A stretch of 64,000 nucleotides of DNA from Prunus persica (GCF_000346465.2 NC_034010.1:17619574-17683573); one strand, 5' to 3'. Positions 9,930 to 22,577 are shown, counted from the stretch's first letter. Notes: a model not told the origin generated them from the letters alone. A program made the numbers and translations.

Positions 9930-12900
9930 ATGGAAGCACAGACCACTCCGAAACTGAAAAAACCTCCAAAACCCCGCAAGCCCATTAGAGAGCTGTGGTG
10001 GTTTTTCGCCGCAGCCGCCTGCGTAAAGCTGCTTCTGATCCCAGCCTACAAAAGCACAGACTTTGAGGTCCATCGCCACTGGCTTGCTATAACCCACTCT
10101 CTGCCTCTCTCCCAATGGTACTTTGACGAGACCAGCCCTTGGACCCTTGACTACCCTCCATTCTTTGCCTACTTTGAGCGCCTCCTATCTATTTTTGCCA
10201 ATCTCATTGACCCACAAATTGTTCACCTCCAAAAGGGCTTGAATTACAGCTCAAACACAGTGCTTTATTTCCAAAGAATCTCTGTTATCTTCTCGGATTT
10301 GTGTCTTTTGCATGGGGTTTATAGATTGACTAGGAAGTTGGATTCAACGAGGCAAAAACTGATCTGGGTACTGGTGGTTTGGTCTCCAATGCTTGTGATT
10401 GTGGACCATTTGCATTTTCAGTACAATGGATTTTTACTTGGGATTTTGTTGATTTCGCTTTCTTATTTGGAGGAAGGGAGGGACTTGATGGGTGGACTAG
10501 TTTTTGCTGTGTTGCTTTGCTTCAAGCATTTGTTTGCTGTGGCGGCACCAGTTTATTTTGTCTACTTGTTGAGGCATTATTGCTGGAAAGGATTTGTGAG
10601 AGGTTTCTGGCGGCTTTTCATTTTGGGAGCTATTGTTGTGGCTGTTTTTGCAGTGGCTTATGGACCCTTTGTCTATCATGGGCAGGTAATCTCTCTGGCT
10701 TTGACAATTTGTCTTTTAGATGGTTATTGGGCATCATCTTCGTATTACTCTTATCTGTTTTTATTAAGAAACCTCAGAGCATATTAACCTTTGCATGTGT
10801 GAATACTCACCAAGCAATGAATGACTGGGGATTTTTCCTCTGCAAATGGGATTTTTATGAGAGCTGAATATATGTTATACTATGGAAAGAAATAGTGAGC
10901 GAGTTCTATGTATTCTGTTTTGTGTTGAGACCATCTGGCTTCCTCCTGTCATGTTGATTAATCAATATTTTCGTATTAGCATCGGAAATCCACTAAGTTT
11001 CATCTGTTGTCCAATTAACACAAGTAAAAACAGAGATTTCATGCAAAGGACCACTAGTGTAGTGGTTTGGAACAATTGCTCCCCTAGGCAATGTCCTAGG
11101 TTCGGGTCCTAACATCCGATAGGAAAGGTCCTCCAAAAAAAAAAAAAACAGAGATTTCATTGAAAGATTACCGACAGGCGGTGAATAGGATTAATGTTAG
11201 AATTTTTTCACATTATTTCTGAAAGAGCAAAATGAATTCTTTCTGCTGTCAGAAATGCCGACAGATCAAATTTTTGAAGTAGAGCAGCCCAAAAAATTGT
11301 TTAACTGAAGCAGCTATGTGAGATTTGGCAAGATAGAATATTAGAAATTGAATACTCGTGCCCATGGTTCTCATTAAATAATCAACCATGATACAATGGT
11401 CCTTTGGTATAGGTTCAAATCCTATTGGACTCAATTTGGATATCATGAGCCATCTCTGTGTGTCCTAGAAGTTAGTTTCATTGATTAGGTTGATAAACTG
11501 AAACCTTCATTATGGAATCAGTGCTCACAGCAAAGTAACAATCAAATAAGGCTACACTAGCTTTCTATCTTTTTCTCCTTAAAAGTTGGTTTGAGTGATT
11601 TAGTTAGACCTTTAGGAGCATGAAATTTATGTTGGGGCAAAGACTTCTGTTGTGATCGGTTCTGTATTTTCTTTTTTTCGAATCAAGCAAAATATAGCAT
11701 ATCGATTACAATTCTGTCATATATTCTTTCAGAGCTTGCGACTGAATATTGTTCACTAGCAAAAGTTAACATTGTACATTTTAGATCATAAGGATTTACA
11801 GTTTAATTTGGGTTGTGTGAATGGAGAAGAATGGGAGGTGTTTTAAGGGAGAAAGGGGTGAGGAGGTGGAATACTTGTGCTATACCTATAGGGTTCATTT
11901 TTGGGCATCCCTTGGGTAGTTCTTTTCTAGCTGTTTTTTTATGACTGAAGTGCTGCTTTGCTTTAGCTTATTTTTTATACTGTTGTAGTGGAATAATTGT
12001 GATCAGTAATGTTATTAGTTGTAGATCTCCGTGTTGCAACTTTTGTCTTTCTACAGCAGTAACGGTCTTCTCAAATACTACACCATTTGAAACTAATACA
12101 GTTTGCAACATTAGCCTATTAACTGTGTATATCCTTCTCTTGACATTTCATATTGATGATTTTGATTCTATAGGACGGAATGCCTTTTAAATTTCCCCTA
12201 TTTTCTTCTGTTACCCTTTAATGTACGCTATGAATTAAACGTAGTTAGGGAGAGGGCTGAAAATTGACACTCCTTCCATGAAAATGTTGATGAAAAGATT
12301 AACTGTGGCAACACTGATATTCCACCCACTTTACAGTAACTCATGCTTAACAAAATGAAGTGAGGGATTAAGCTTCGTCAAGATGGTTGGTTATGCACTA
12401 ATGTTGGTTCCTGGTCTTTCTATACTCATGGCGCTTGTAACAATTTGAATGCATCTTCAACGAGTCATTTAAATTTCTTCTTACTGATCAACCGATGAAG
12501 CCATCACGGTTTATTCATGCATAGTGTATTAATTGTTCAAAATTACCTTGCAGATGCAACAAGTCATCCACCGCATGTTTCCTTTTGGAAGGGGACTTTG
12601 TCATGCATATTGGGCACCAAATTTTTGGGTGTTCTATATCATACTAGATAAAGTGCTTGCTTTCTTGCTGGGAAGACTTGGATTCAAGATTCAGGCACCA
12701 GCAGCTTCATTCACTGGTGGGATAGTTGGGGATTTGTCTCCTTTTGCTGTACTACCTCAGGTAATTATCAATGGTAAACTGGAAGGAGGTGGAATATAAT
12801 AGGATAACAATAACTTTCTAAATAGCCTAATTCCTTAATCTGTCAAAACAAATTACGAAGAAAAAAAAGCTCCTAAATTGGATGGTAGTGCTTGTTGATG

Positions 12901-14085
12901 GTTCACTCGTCAGCCTTGGTTCAACTTCACATAATTATAACTAGGTGGTAATTTTAGGCTGTGCTGGTTACAGCCTTCTTCTCTAAACCTTTTGTCGAAG
13001 AACTACCAAAGTAATTCAATAATTAAAAACTTTCCATTGCCCAGTTTAATTCCTTCGCACTATTTTGTGGTGGTCCAGCAATCACACTGAGTCCATGTGC
13101 CATTATTTTTTCCTAAGCTTAAACGTCTGACTGAGCAGAATGAAGAAAGCTCATTTCCCTCTGTACTATGTTGAGTCCTGCTGATTGATGAGGTGGTGTT
13201 TTCCATTTATTTTACACAGGACTAGGTTGTTTTACTTAATAAATAAAGTGTTTTTTATTTTTCATCTTCTTAATGTTTGTGGGACCTGAGTTTTTGTACT
13301 TGAATTTATGAAATGGTAGATCACCCCTGTCACAACCTTTATCCTGGTTCTGCTTGCATTATCTCCCTGTCTCATCAAGGCTTGGAGGCATCCACGGCCG
13401 GTGAGGATTACGAGATGGGTAGCCTATGCTTACACTTGTGGGTTTCTTTTTGGGTGGCATGTTCATGAGAAAGCAGCACTCCACTTTGTCATCCCACTTG
13501 CTATTGTCGCAGTACAGAGTTTGGATGATGCGAGGCATTACTTCTTGTTATCAACTGGTATGCTTTCATTTCTTCGCATAGAAACTAGGGGGTTACTTTA
13601 AGAGCATTCAAACATAAATCTTGATATGTGGGTTATTTTTTTAATCTTGATAGGGGGTTTCTTAGCTTCCTATTTGTCCATTAATGTACTCTATCCTTCT
13701 ATGCCATGTTTGCTATGCAGTGTCCTGCTACTCGCTGTTCCCACTTCTATTTGAAGCCCAGGAGTATCCAATAAAGGTGTTGTTGCTGTTACTGCACTCC
13801 ATGCTTATGTGGTTAGGTTTCTCTGCGCAATTTGCTAAACGTATATCACTTGAACTGGCAAAATCTGAAAAGAAAAAAGATAAAGAAGAAGGGTTTGTTA
13901 TTGGGTGGGTTGGCTGGAGTTATCTGGTTGGTATTTTGCTTGTTGAAATTTCGGGTCAGTTTCTGCATCCCATCATTCTTGGTGATAAGCTTCCTTTTAT
14001 ACCCCTTATGCTGAGCTCCACATACTGTGCACTAGGAACCATGTACTCTTTCATTTGGCAATTAAAATGGATCCTTGATTCATGA
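9930..14085 (+). CDS. ALG8: ALG8-type dolichyl-P-Glc:Glc1Man9GlcNAc2-PP-dolichol alpha-1,3-glucosyltransferase
   Basis: Four exons by GT-AG junctions: 9930-10685, 12554-12760, 13320-13557 and 13721-14085. All phases agree and give 521 aa, close to the usual plant length. Family knowledge: ALG8 adds the second glucose to the lipid-linked oligosaccharide in the ER lumen before N-glycosylation, using dolichyl-phosphate glucose. The sequence shows a short Lys/Pro-rich cytosolic N-terminus and many hydrophobic helices. It also carries the ALG6/ALG8 luminal signature STDFEVHRHWLAITHSLPLS (about residues 43-62), then WTLDYPPFFAYFE and a conserved HFQYNGFLLGILLISL. Exon 2 has FPFGRGLCHAYWAPNFW and exon 3 GWHVHEKAALHFVIPL, both typical of the family. 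The start is the first ATG before the conserved region. The large first intron holds a SINE-like insertion. It could be confused only with the paralogue ALG6, but the segments above fit ALG8 better. Confidence 0.93.
11043..11147 (+). mobile_element. tRNA-derived SINE-like insertion in ALG8 intron 1
   Basis: A box A-like TAGTGTAGTGGTTTGG is followed about 40 bp later by a box B-like GGTTCGGGTCC and an A-rich tail. The block is flanked by matching AAACAGAGATTTCAT (11028-11042 and about 11146-11160), a target-site duplication. It is about 100 bp and oriented with the gene. Confidence 0.65.
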
Positions 14086-14511
14086 TTGTTCAGGTTTTGA
14101 CTAAATCTTATTTATAGAATTGTGAAGTGAATTTTAGATGGGTTTTAACTTCATATCCTATTTTCTGTAGTATTAGTTTCTGTTGACATTTTCACACGAT
14201 AGAGCAAGACCTTGAGATATTGGGCACTGGATCCTATTCGACTTGCTCAAATTTCATTGCTTCTACCAAGACACACGTCATTCACTCATGACCAGAAAAT
14301 GCAACATGAATTGTATACTGATCTTTTGGCCACTTACACTTCCTTGTATATTATAGTAAAAAGTATTAAAAGATAAAAGGGAGTGTAAGTAGAAAAAAAA
14401 TGGGAGTGGGAAAATTAGCACCCTTTATTTAACCGAAAGTTTCATTGTCAAGAGTCTAATGAACAATAGATCTTTCACCTAGAATTGATACTTTTTGTAA
14501 TCACTTGATAA
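14086..14511. other. ALG8 3' flank
   Basis: AT-rich, holds the presumed 3' UTR. No further gene seen. TAA at 14509-14511 is the left target duplication of the next element. Confidence 0.4.
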
Positions 14512-15792
14512 GGCCATCTCAAGTCATGGGCCATAGGTCAAATGTAGCCCTAAAATAATGCAAAACTCATCTCTAGCAATGAGCTCTAAAAAATAAAAAA
14601 AAAATGGTCAAATTTGGAGGACCACATTTAGCTTTTTAGGCCATCTCCAGCCATGAGCCAAACAAAATTTTGGCCAAATTTGGAGGGCCACATTTAGCCC
14701 TTTAGCCCTCCAACCGAGCCACATTTAGCCCAGTTTTGGTGTAGGCCAAATTTTTTGTGGGTCCCATGCATGTACTTTTGAAGAAGATAAATTATCAAGT
14801 GTGGGCAAGAGCACAAATCTCGTGCAAATGCATATCCAACAACCAACAACAAAAGCGTTGACCTCATCAATATATTTTTAAAAGCCTTTTTAAATGTTTT
14901 TAATTCGTGTTGTCTAAGAAAAATTTATAAAAAATTATGGGTCATGAACATTGGAGATCAGACTATTGAAACCCTACCATTTTTTTTATTTTTAAATGTG
15001 GTCAACTTTTTAAATATTTTTAATTTGTAAAAAAATTATAAAAAATTACTAGTCATGACCGTTGGAGGTCAGACCATTGAAACCCATCCTTTTAAAAAAT
15101 AAATAAATAAATGTGGTCACCTTTTTAAATGTTTCCAAGTGTTGTTTATAAAAAATTATTGGTCATGAAATATTGTCTCTAAATAGTAGCTTAATTAAAT
15201 TAAACAATACATAGTTGTGGAATGCATGAGTATTGTACCATATTTTTTCTCAAAATAATAAAATATGAAGGACCCTAAAATATAGCCATGCATGGCTGAA
15301 GATGGAAAAATTTAGTCCTACACTATTCTTTAAAAAATTAATATTTTGGAGGGCTAAATATTTAGCCCTGGACTACATTTAGTCAAATGATTGAAAATGG
15401 CCTTAGCCCTCCAACTAGGTCACTTGTGGCCCAGCTATAGCCCATGCCAAATTTTTGTGTGGGCTCAGTGCATGTGTTTTTCAATAAGAGAGAGAATCAT
15501 GTGTGGGCGTGAGCATAGAACATCTTATGCAACTGTAGATCCAAAGGCTGATATGAAAGCAGCACTGATGTCAGCTAGCCGTTACATTTTTTTACTTTTA
15601 ACCTTTTAAATGTATTTAAATTCATGTCACTCAAAATAATAAACAATACAATAATAAATATATTTAAATAGTAGTTTAATTAAATTAAACAATACATAGT
15701 AGTGGATTGTATGAATGTTGTACTATAGTTTTTCTCAAAATAATAAAATATAGAGGGCCCTAAAATATAGCCATGCATGAGTGGAGATGGTC
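14512..15792. mobile_element. Tourist-like (PIF/Harbinger-type) MITE complex
   Basis: The outer ends are inverted (GGCCATCTC and its inverse GAGATGGTC) and flanked by TAA on both sides (14509-14511, 15793-15795). Internal copies of the same terminal motif occur near 14639 (GGCCATCTCCAGCCATGAGC), 15280-15305 and 15390. Blocks such as TAATTAAATTAAACAATACATAGT recur (near 15190 and 15672). This indicates nested or partially duplicated members of one family. No coding capacity. Confidence 0.6.
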
Positions 15793-15795
15793 TAA

Positions 15796-16355
15796 GGAGA
15801 ATTTGAAGTTAAACCATACTAATATTGTAAAAAGAAATACCACTAATGAAAAATGGGTTGGTTGCAATAGGTACACTAAGTCCTATCTAGAGTTCCACAT
15901 ATCTTTTTTTTTTTTTTTTTTTTTACTTAATAGATGTGGCTTAGTAGGAAAAAATAAAAAAGAAAAAAAAAAGGGTAATTTATTTTTGGGTATCCTTATT
16001 TGTTTTATTGCTAAAGTTTTGGTAGAATTTGTAACATAAATATAAGATTGGCCCCAAAATATAAAACCCAGGCAACCAATGAGAGATGAGTAAACTAGCT
16101 AGTTTTGAGATATCTTTTGGGAAGTTCCAACGTCATTCATATGTTATTTTAGCTAATTTTGGCTTTATGACCTACTCAACAGCCAACAGTTGAAGGCTTT
16201 ACTCAGGTATCTTATTTTACCAAGAGGAAAAAAAAAATACTTATGTCAAAATAATGTCGAATCAATCAATAGATATGTGGACGGCCGGTATGAAGCAGCT
16301 TGTGCTATATGTAGCTCTTTTTAGGTTTCCTATTTTACCAAGAGAAAAGAACAAA
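15796..16355. other. Intergenic with poly-T run
   Basis: AT-rich, with a T run at about 15905-15924. The words TTATTTTACCAAGAG (16212) and CTATTTTACCAAGAG (16330) repeat, a local duplication just before the defensin-like locus. Confidence 0.35.
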
Positions 16356-16976
16356 ATGACTAAGAGTGCTCCTAAAACTGTTTATTACTTCCTTACCATC
16401 TTCTTCTTCATCATCATCCTTGGTAATTCTTTTCTTACGTTGATGATTTAAGGAGAGGATGGTGTATTTACTAATTTTAATTTGTTTCCAAGGTGTTACG
16501 TCACGTGTAGACTTGTTTATGCTATAAGTTCTCCTAATTAGGTTCTCTTGTTTAATTTAAAGAAAAGGAAAGGCATTACTATAATTAAGACTCCTTTGTT
16601 GTTTGTATAAATTATCATACATTTGTGCAAATGCATTGTGCATGCATTTTACGTAATTGTGTTGGGAGACCATTTCAATCAAAAACCCTTGCTCTATTTA
16701 ACTCATTTGAGTACATGTTTGAGGGCCAAACATGTACTCAAATGGTATTCACAAAGAAAGAGTGCCCAAAGACAGGTGATCTTAATTGCCGAAAGCGAAT
16801 GTGTGTAGCATATTGCAAAGCTACACTTGCGCAAGCTTACGCTGGAAACTGTACGGAAGAATATGAGGAATCCTTTTTTTGTCATTGCTAACTCCCTTGT
16901 ATGTCACGATAATTTAGACACCTATTGCAAAGACGTGGAGCTTGCATTGCACTCCATGGAATGTGTGTGCAAGTAA
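16356..16976 (+). pseudogene. Degenerate defensin-like (cysteine-rich peptide) locus
   Basis: 16356-16422 encodes a signal-peptide-like MTKSAPKTVYYFLTIFFFII and ends at a good donor (CTTG|GTAATT, phase 1). A Cys-rich stretch in one frame to TAA at 16889-16891 reads CTQMVFTKKECPKTGDLNC, then CRKRMCVAYCKATLAQAYAG and a terminal FFCHC, the spacing of plant defensin-like peptides. No acceptor upstream of it joins exon 1 in the correct phase. A further Cys-rich tail in another frame, 16902-16976 (CHDNLDTYCKDVELALHSME then CVCK, stop), looks like the end of a second domain or a frameshifted continuation. A 17-bp perfect palindrome (16705-16743) lies in the exon. Secreted peptide ancestry is likely, and current function is doubtful. 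Confidence 0.42.
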
Positions 16977-17701
16977 CTGGCCCCTCATCTTGTTTCTGTT
17001 TCTACACATGTTCGTCATAACAAGTTGAAAAGCACACCAACACTCTTTTTTTTTTTTTTTTTGGTATTCTGTATGCTTTCTAAGAAGGGCAAATATAGGG
17101 TTTTAATTCTTATAATTATGAGCCCATCTCGAATGTCTGGCTAGTGGATATATCATATATGTATCCTTTGCTTGTCTTGTTTTCATCGACTTTGGGCTTC
17201 TTTTATATATGTCCAATTTTATTAAGATGTAATGGATGGAGGAGATCAATTTTGACTTCTTAATATATATAGCAGTCCACCAAGTCAGCCTGTGACCAGA
17301 TAAGCAATACATTTGTCCTTCCTTTTTAATATATTTGAATTCAAGTGCCATTAAGGTTTTGGCAATCAATCTTTCGCAGAACCTTACCTATATAGTATAT
17401 AGAAAATTGATTGCCAGAACGTAGCATATTTTCGTCTCTTCTGTTGTCAAAACCCCTTTTTTTCTCTTTTATTTTTTTGGCAAGCTGGTTTGTAAAGCAG
17501 TAGCAGATTAAAATGGGGCTAACTCAACTACTAAACTCTTTTTCATGAACGAGGTCTCTTGTTAGGAGAGTGTCGTATACAACAAGTCTAGCGAGCTATG
17601 GTTAGGGTTTACCAAATATTAGTGGCTCCGACAGCACAAGGGCACTCATATCATGCACGATACTACACTATCGAAAAGCGACTTTCTCACTGCAAGACGA
17701 T
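16977..17701. other. Intergenic
   Basis: AT-rich, T run near 17046-17062. No gene or RNA recognised. Confidence 0.35.
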
Positions 17702-17870
17702 TGAAAGTGCGGGAAGAAGAAGAATACTATTTGGTTTAATATTGTTGTGTATTATTCATCTCACAAAGAGGGATATGGAGTTACAATCCTAAGCCCACTA
17801 TCACATGGAGTAATTAGACTAAAATCTAATATTACAAGGAGTTACCTAAAATAAAATACAAAAGTCAACA
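17702..17870 (-). repeat. Probable 3' LTR of the decayed copia element
   Basis: Starts TGTTGAC next to the polypurine tract, and a possible CA end (TTTCA on the minus strand) lies at 17702. There is no second copy to confirm the limits. Confidence 0.45.
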
Positions 17871-18318
17871 CTCCCCCTCAAGTTGGTGTATAGATATCAT
17901 TCATGCTCAACTTGTCTAAGAACTTCGAAAAAACATGGTCTTCTATCCTAATTGCAGTCACTTCAACAATTTTATCATCCAACTTATCCTTAATAAAGAA
18001 CCTATCAACCTCAACATGTTTCGTCCTATCGTGCTGCTCCGAAGTATGAGCAATATCACGGGGCAGCTTGTTTATCACAAAACAACTTCATTGGTTGACT
18101 AGGTGTAAAACCCATATCTTGTAATAGCAGTATAAACTATAGGATCTCACAAACTTCCAGTGCCATACCTTTATATTTAGCTTCTGCACTTGACCAAGTA
18201 ACCACATTATGCTTCATATTCCACCATGTAACAAGATTACCTTCCACAATAGTAAAGTAATTTGACGCCAAGCATCTATCATCAACTGATCATGCCCAAT
18301 TTGAATCTGTATATAACC

Positions 18319-18825
18319 TGTTGATGCTCAAAATGGCCCGGTCAATATTGAGTCCAACTTAGTGATTAGGTATGCGGGGTCTTCAGCAGGGAAGAGAGCT
18401 GAGGCCCTTGGTGAAATATAGGTTGATGGAAAACCTGCAGAAGACAAAGTGGGAGAAGCAATCGTTAAGCTTCGGACACCGATGTGGTGCCGGCCGAAGG
18501 CTCTCCGATGCCTAAGTCAGTTACAAGTAGTAATTCTGGCAGAGTAACAGTAAAAGTGGGAGAATAGTTCTCCTTTGTACCTGGGTACTGTTCCCTATTT
18601 ATAGGGAGGTGAGAGTAGGAGGTTTGCACAAAGTTTCAATGTGGGACTTTGTGCAAGCCGTTGTGGTGGCGACACGTGTCCTGGAGATTAGGTTTGGCAG
18701 CTGGGAGCTTCGGTAGGTGTCTGGCACCTTGGAAGTGTGTCTTCCTTCGGCACAGGAGAAGGCGTGGCTGCCTTGGTGCTAGTCACTTTGGTGCTGGGTC
18801 TGCTCGGTTCATTATGGTGTAAACA
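18319..18825. mobile_element. Solo LTR, 507 bp
   Basis: Begins TGTTGATGCTC and ends GTGTAAACA, and is flanked by the 5-bp duplication TAACC (18314-18318 and 18826-18830). It has a TATA-like palindrome CTATTTATAG near 18595 and no coding region. It interrupts the copia RT/RNase H remnant, so it is younger than that element. Confidence 0.75.
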
Positions 18826-21500
18826 TAACCTTTAACTCTGAGATGGGCCATTCTTTGTAAACAAAATTATTCTCCAGAATCATATATGTACTGGCTAACC
18901 ACACTGAAGGCATAGGCAGGATCAGGCCTCGTGTGAGCCAAATACATCATTCTCTCAACAAGTCTTTGATATCGACCTTTATCAACCGATATTTGGGTTG
19001 GATTAATCTCAAGTTTGAGTTCTTCTTCCATTGGTGTAGCAATTGGTTGACAAGTAGACATGCCAATTTCATGCAACAAATATATCCTGTATTTTCTTTG
19101 TAACAGGAAAATTCCTGATTTAGATCTGATACTTTGATTCCCAAAAAGTATTTTAGAGAATCAAGGTTTTTCATCTCAAATTCTCTAAGCAGATAATCCT
19201 ATAACGTTTTTCTTTCTTTTGGATCATTTCTTGTCACCACCATATCATCAACATACACAATTGGAGCTACAAGCTTACCCTAGTTCTACTTCAGGAACAA
19301 AATGTGATCCAAATTACTTTGCTTGTAACCAAACTCCCTTGTAAATTTCGCAAACCTACCAAACCATGCTCGTGGAGACTATTTCAAACCATATAGAGAC
19401 TTCTTCAATCTGCACGCTTTTCGACTGTATTTTTGTAGAACGCCACACCCAGGTGGAAGATCCATGTACACTTTTTCTATCAGGTCTCCATGCAAGAACA
19501 CATTCTTCACATCAAATTGTTGTAAGGGTCATTCCAAATTTGCAGTTAAGGACAACAATACTTGAACCGTGTTGATCTTAGTTACTAGAGCGAAAGTCTT
19601 CATCAAATCAATTCCATATGTATGAGTGTACCCTTTTGCTACCAACCTTGCCTTGAATTGATCAACAATACTATCAGGTCCCCACAGGTTTCTTGCCAGC
19701 TGGCAAATCAACTATCTCCCAAGTAGCATTCTTCTTCAAAGACTTTATCTCTTCGTTCATCGTTGTTTGCCATGAGAGTCAACTAAAGCTTCCTTCACAC
19801 TTTTAGGAATAGATACAGTAGATATGCAAATGACTTATTTGATTCAAATAACCGATAGGTAAACACATAATTATTCATAGGATATTTGACGATGCACCTT
19901 GGGTCGCTCTCATAAGTGGATTTCGGGATACCTCTATTAATACAGTTCAGGAGGCAACTTCTGGTTGGTTCGTTGTTGTTGGCATCAGTGACTGAGGATG
20001 AATAGTTATGGGTATCAGAAGCAGACAAAGGCGGCGAAAAGAATGACGGTGGCTCTACGGTAGTCGATGACATAGGAGGACTGCTAATCTCGTCTTCATT
20101 TTCGTGTAAATGCATTTCACAACTTATTTCCAAGTTACCACCACTTAAATCCAAGTCATTCACGTCCTGCTAGTCCGCTTGTCCTTGAATACATAGAAAA
20201 AAGGCCAGAATAACACAATACAATTTAAGGCCACAGTAAGTTCAGCGAAGGATAAAATGTTATAGTCCAATGAAGGAACAATAAGTACGGTGTCTAACGA
20301 AAGGTTATTAATAAAGGATATGGTGCCTTCCCTAATAACAGGGGTACAATTACCATCTGCAGTAGATACCAAGGGTTGTGGGGATGACTTTATGGTTTGT
20401 ACATGTCTAGAATTAAAAGGCATATGCTCTCTTAGCACCAGAATCAATTATCCATGTATTATTCGAAATAGATGCAGAAACCTTTAAAGCTTTACCATTG
20501 TTACCTGCAGCAGTGACCAAAACAGACGCTTGTTCGGCTACATATTTAGAATCATCTTTCGTTTCAGTAACAGATGCATGTGACTTGTTGTACCTAGGAT
20601 CACGAGTCTTGTCCCACGATTCAGATAGCCAATAATTTCATAACATCGATTCTTAGAATGCCCGGTTGACCACAATGAGGGCATTTTCAATCAGCAGTGG
20701 GTGAGAGGAGCTGTCAACATTGTGGTAGAACGATCAACCCCTCCACCATAGGCCTGAGGAACCCGATCTTAGCAGGTTCGGTGGTTGTGGTCTGTCTGGG
20801 TTTGAGTGGGACGACGCCCTACCATGGCTGCAACTTCGAACTGGGTGACCTCGGTTTACATGGCTTCCCTTCTGTCAACTTCACAATGAACATAAGCATA
20901 GGATTCTTGGAACCCAAGTACAGGGTCTTTCCGCAAAATTCCTCCTCTAACTTGATCAAACTCAACATCCAATCCAACTAGCAAGATATAAACTCTTAGT
21001 CTTTTAATCGACTTAGCATGCACCTTGATATCACGATCAAAAGGCAGAACTACCGTATCACGGTGATCCAATTCCTAAAAAATGGCAATCAGTTCCCCAA
21101 AATAATTTGTGAGGGATTTTCCATTTTTGTTTGGTAGCAAACGCTTTTTGGTTCAAAGTGAACACTTGAACTTCATCAGTTCCATCAAAGAATGTTGTTG
21201 AAAGAGCATCCCAAATCTCCTTCACCATCTTCAGGCGGATGTAACGCTTCATAATTTCTTGCGTCATGGAGGTCAACAACCAACTCTTGCTTTTCTGATT
21301 TGATATACCACTTATTGTACTGGATCTATCTCGACAGGTGCCTTCTCTTTGCCATGAATATACCCCATTTTTCTCTTGCTGCGATATGCATCTCCATGAG
21401 TTGACTCCACATATCGTAGTTCTTCTCAGTGAGAGTAATTCCGGCAAGAGTGATTCAGTAGGGATCCCAAAAATTGAGTGCTTTAGTAAAACTCCCAAAA

Positions 21501-22330
21501 ATAGAGTTCTTTAGGAGGGAACAAAAGAGTTATTCTTATCGATTTTGTTAATCGCAACTAGATGGTTTCATGATCTTCCTCTGTCTATTGTAGACACTTT
21601 ATTTACAATTGAGGCTTTTCATTGTAGTGACTCTTTTATTTTGTATAAAATAAATAAATAAATAAAAAGAAAAATTAGTGTCTTCATGATTTAAATTTTC
21701 TAATTTTTTTGCAAGGATAATCTTTGAATGAAAACTTTAAAACATAGACGGTTTGGATCGTTAGAGAATAATTTGTAGGGACCCCACGCCATTGAGAAGT
21801 TCAAATCTCCCCTTTCTTGTTCATCAAAAGAAAGTAACCCTTCTGAATGATCATAATGACAATATCATCTCTTTTTTCTTTGGCAAATAAACAAATTAAA
21901 CATACATTACAAGTAAAAAAGGAAAAACATCGTCTTCTTTAAAGTCTCTTTGTACTTCCATCTTAAATCTAAAACTACATTTTTTTAGGTTACCATAGAA
22001 GGAATTGAACCATAGCCTAACCTTAACACTAACTAATGTCCCCACCCATTCTCACCACTTGGGATAACCCAGAGCTTTAAAATACATCATTTGAATTATC
22101 TTACAATCATACAAATATGTCGTTTGCATCTGTTTTTGCATCTAATTCAATTATTTTTATACTAACACAATCATTCTCTTGTCAGTCTATCATATATATA
22201 TTTTTAATACAAACGTTAGTCTAAACTACGATTTTTCACAAATATACTACTAAATATGCCACTGGGTTAGACCCGATTGGCCAACCTATCATGTCTAAAT
22301 TTATAGAGAAATTTACTTTCATCTTTTGAC
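21501..22330. other. Intergenic upstream of the ATP synthase gene
   Basis: AT-rich. Contains a minus-strand SINE-like sequence at about 21975-22085. No coding region seen. Confidence 0.35.
21975..22085 (-). mobile_element. SINE-like, tRNA-derived fragment
   Basis: On the minus strand a box A-like CCCAAGTGGTGAGAATGG precedes a box B-like GGTTCAATTCC at normal spacing. No tail or target duplication was defined. Confidence 0.33.
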
Positions 22331-22344
22331 CAAAATGAGCTCAA

Positions 22345-22409
22345 TGGGCCCAATATGGGTACCTTCCCCAGATTTACATGCAAATGCAAAAGCCCAGTGA
22401 CTCGGCCCA
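22345..22409 (+). promoter_or_regulatory. Site II (TGGGCY) motif cluster in the ATP synthase delta' promoter
   Basis: TGGGCC at 22345-22350 and the inverse forms AGCCCA at 22391-22396 and GGCCCA at 22404-22409, about 170-230 bp before the ATG. Clustered TGGGCC/T elements are known TCP-bound sites in plant promoters of mitochondrial respiratory and ribosomal genes. The link here is inference from motif and gene type. Confidence 0.55.
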
Positions 22410-22577
22410 CAAAGGCCTCAACAAAACTAGACTATTAACCCGTACCCAGTCTCCATTTCCACAATCCGAAAACGGCGAAGCCATTTCCGAAACACCAGCC
22501 AAACCCTTCTCTAAACTCACTCGCTCTCTCTCTCTCTCCGACCCTGCGAGACCCGAGCGACCCCTCACTCTGCGACC

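Larger units (their letters stand above)
17702..21500 (-). mobile_element. Decayed Ty1/copia retrotransposon carrying a nested solo LTR
   Basis: Fragments on the minus strand follow copia order. From the right there is gag (WLLTSMTQEIMKRYIRLKM, KEIWDALSTTFFDGTDEVQV, about 21498-21060), then degraded central parts, then RT pieces (KARLVAKGYTHTYGID near 19640; STCQPIATPMEEELKL and MMYLAHTRPDPAYAFSVVSQ at 18867-19079) and an end fragment (18078-17878). A polypurine-type GAGGGGGAGTGTTGAC lies at about 17866-17881, with an LTR-like block beyond it (TGTTGACTTTTGTATTTTAT on the minus strand, about 17702-17870). No second LTR was found at the right side. All frames are broken. Confidence 0.78.

Noticed and set aside
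10379..10867. Second frame (162 aa) over ALG8 exon 1
   Set aside because: Shadow of the real coding frame, running past the exon 1 donor into the intron.
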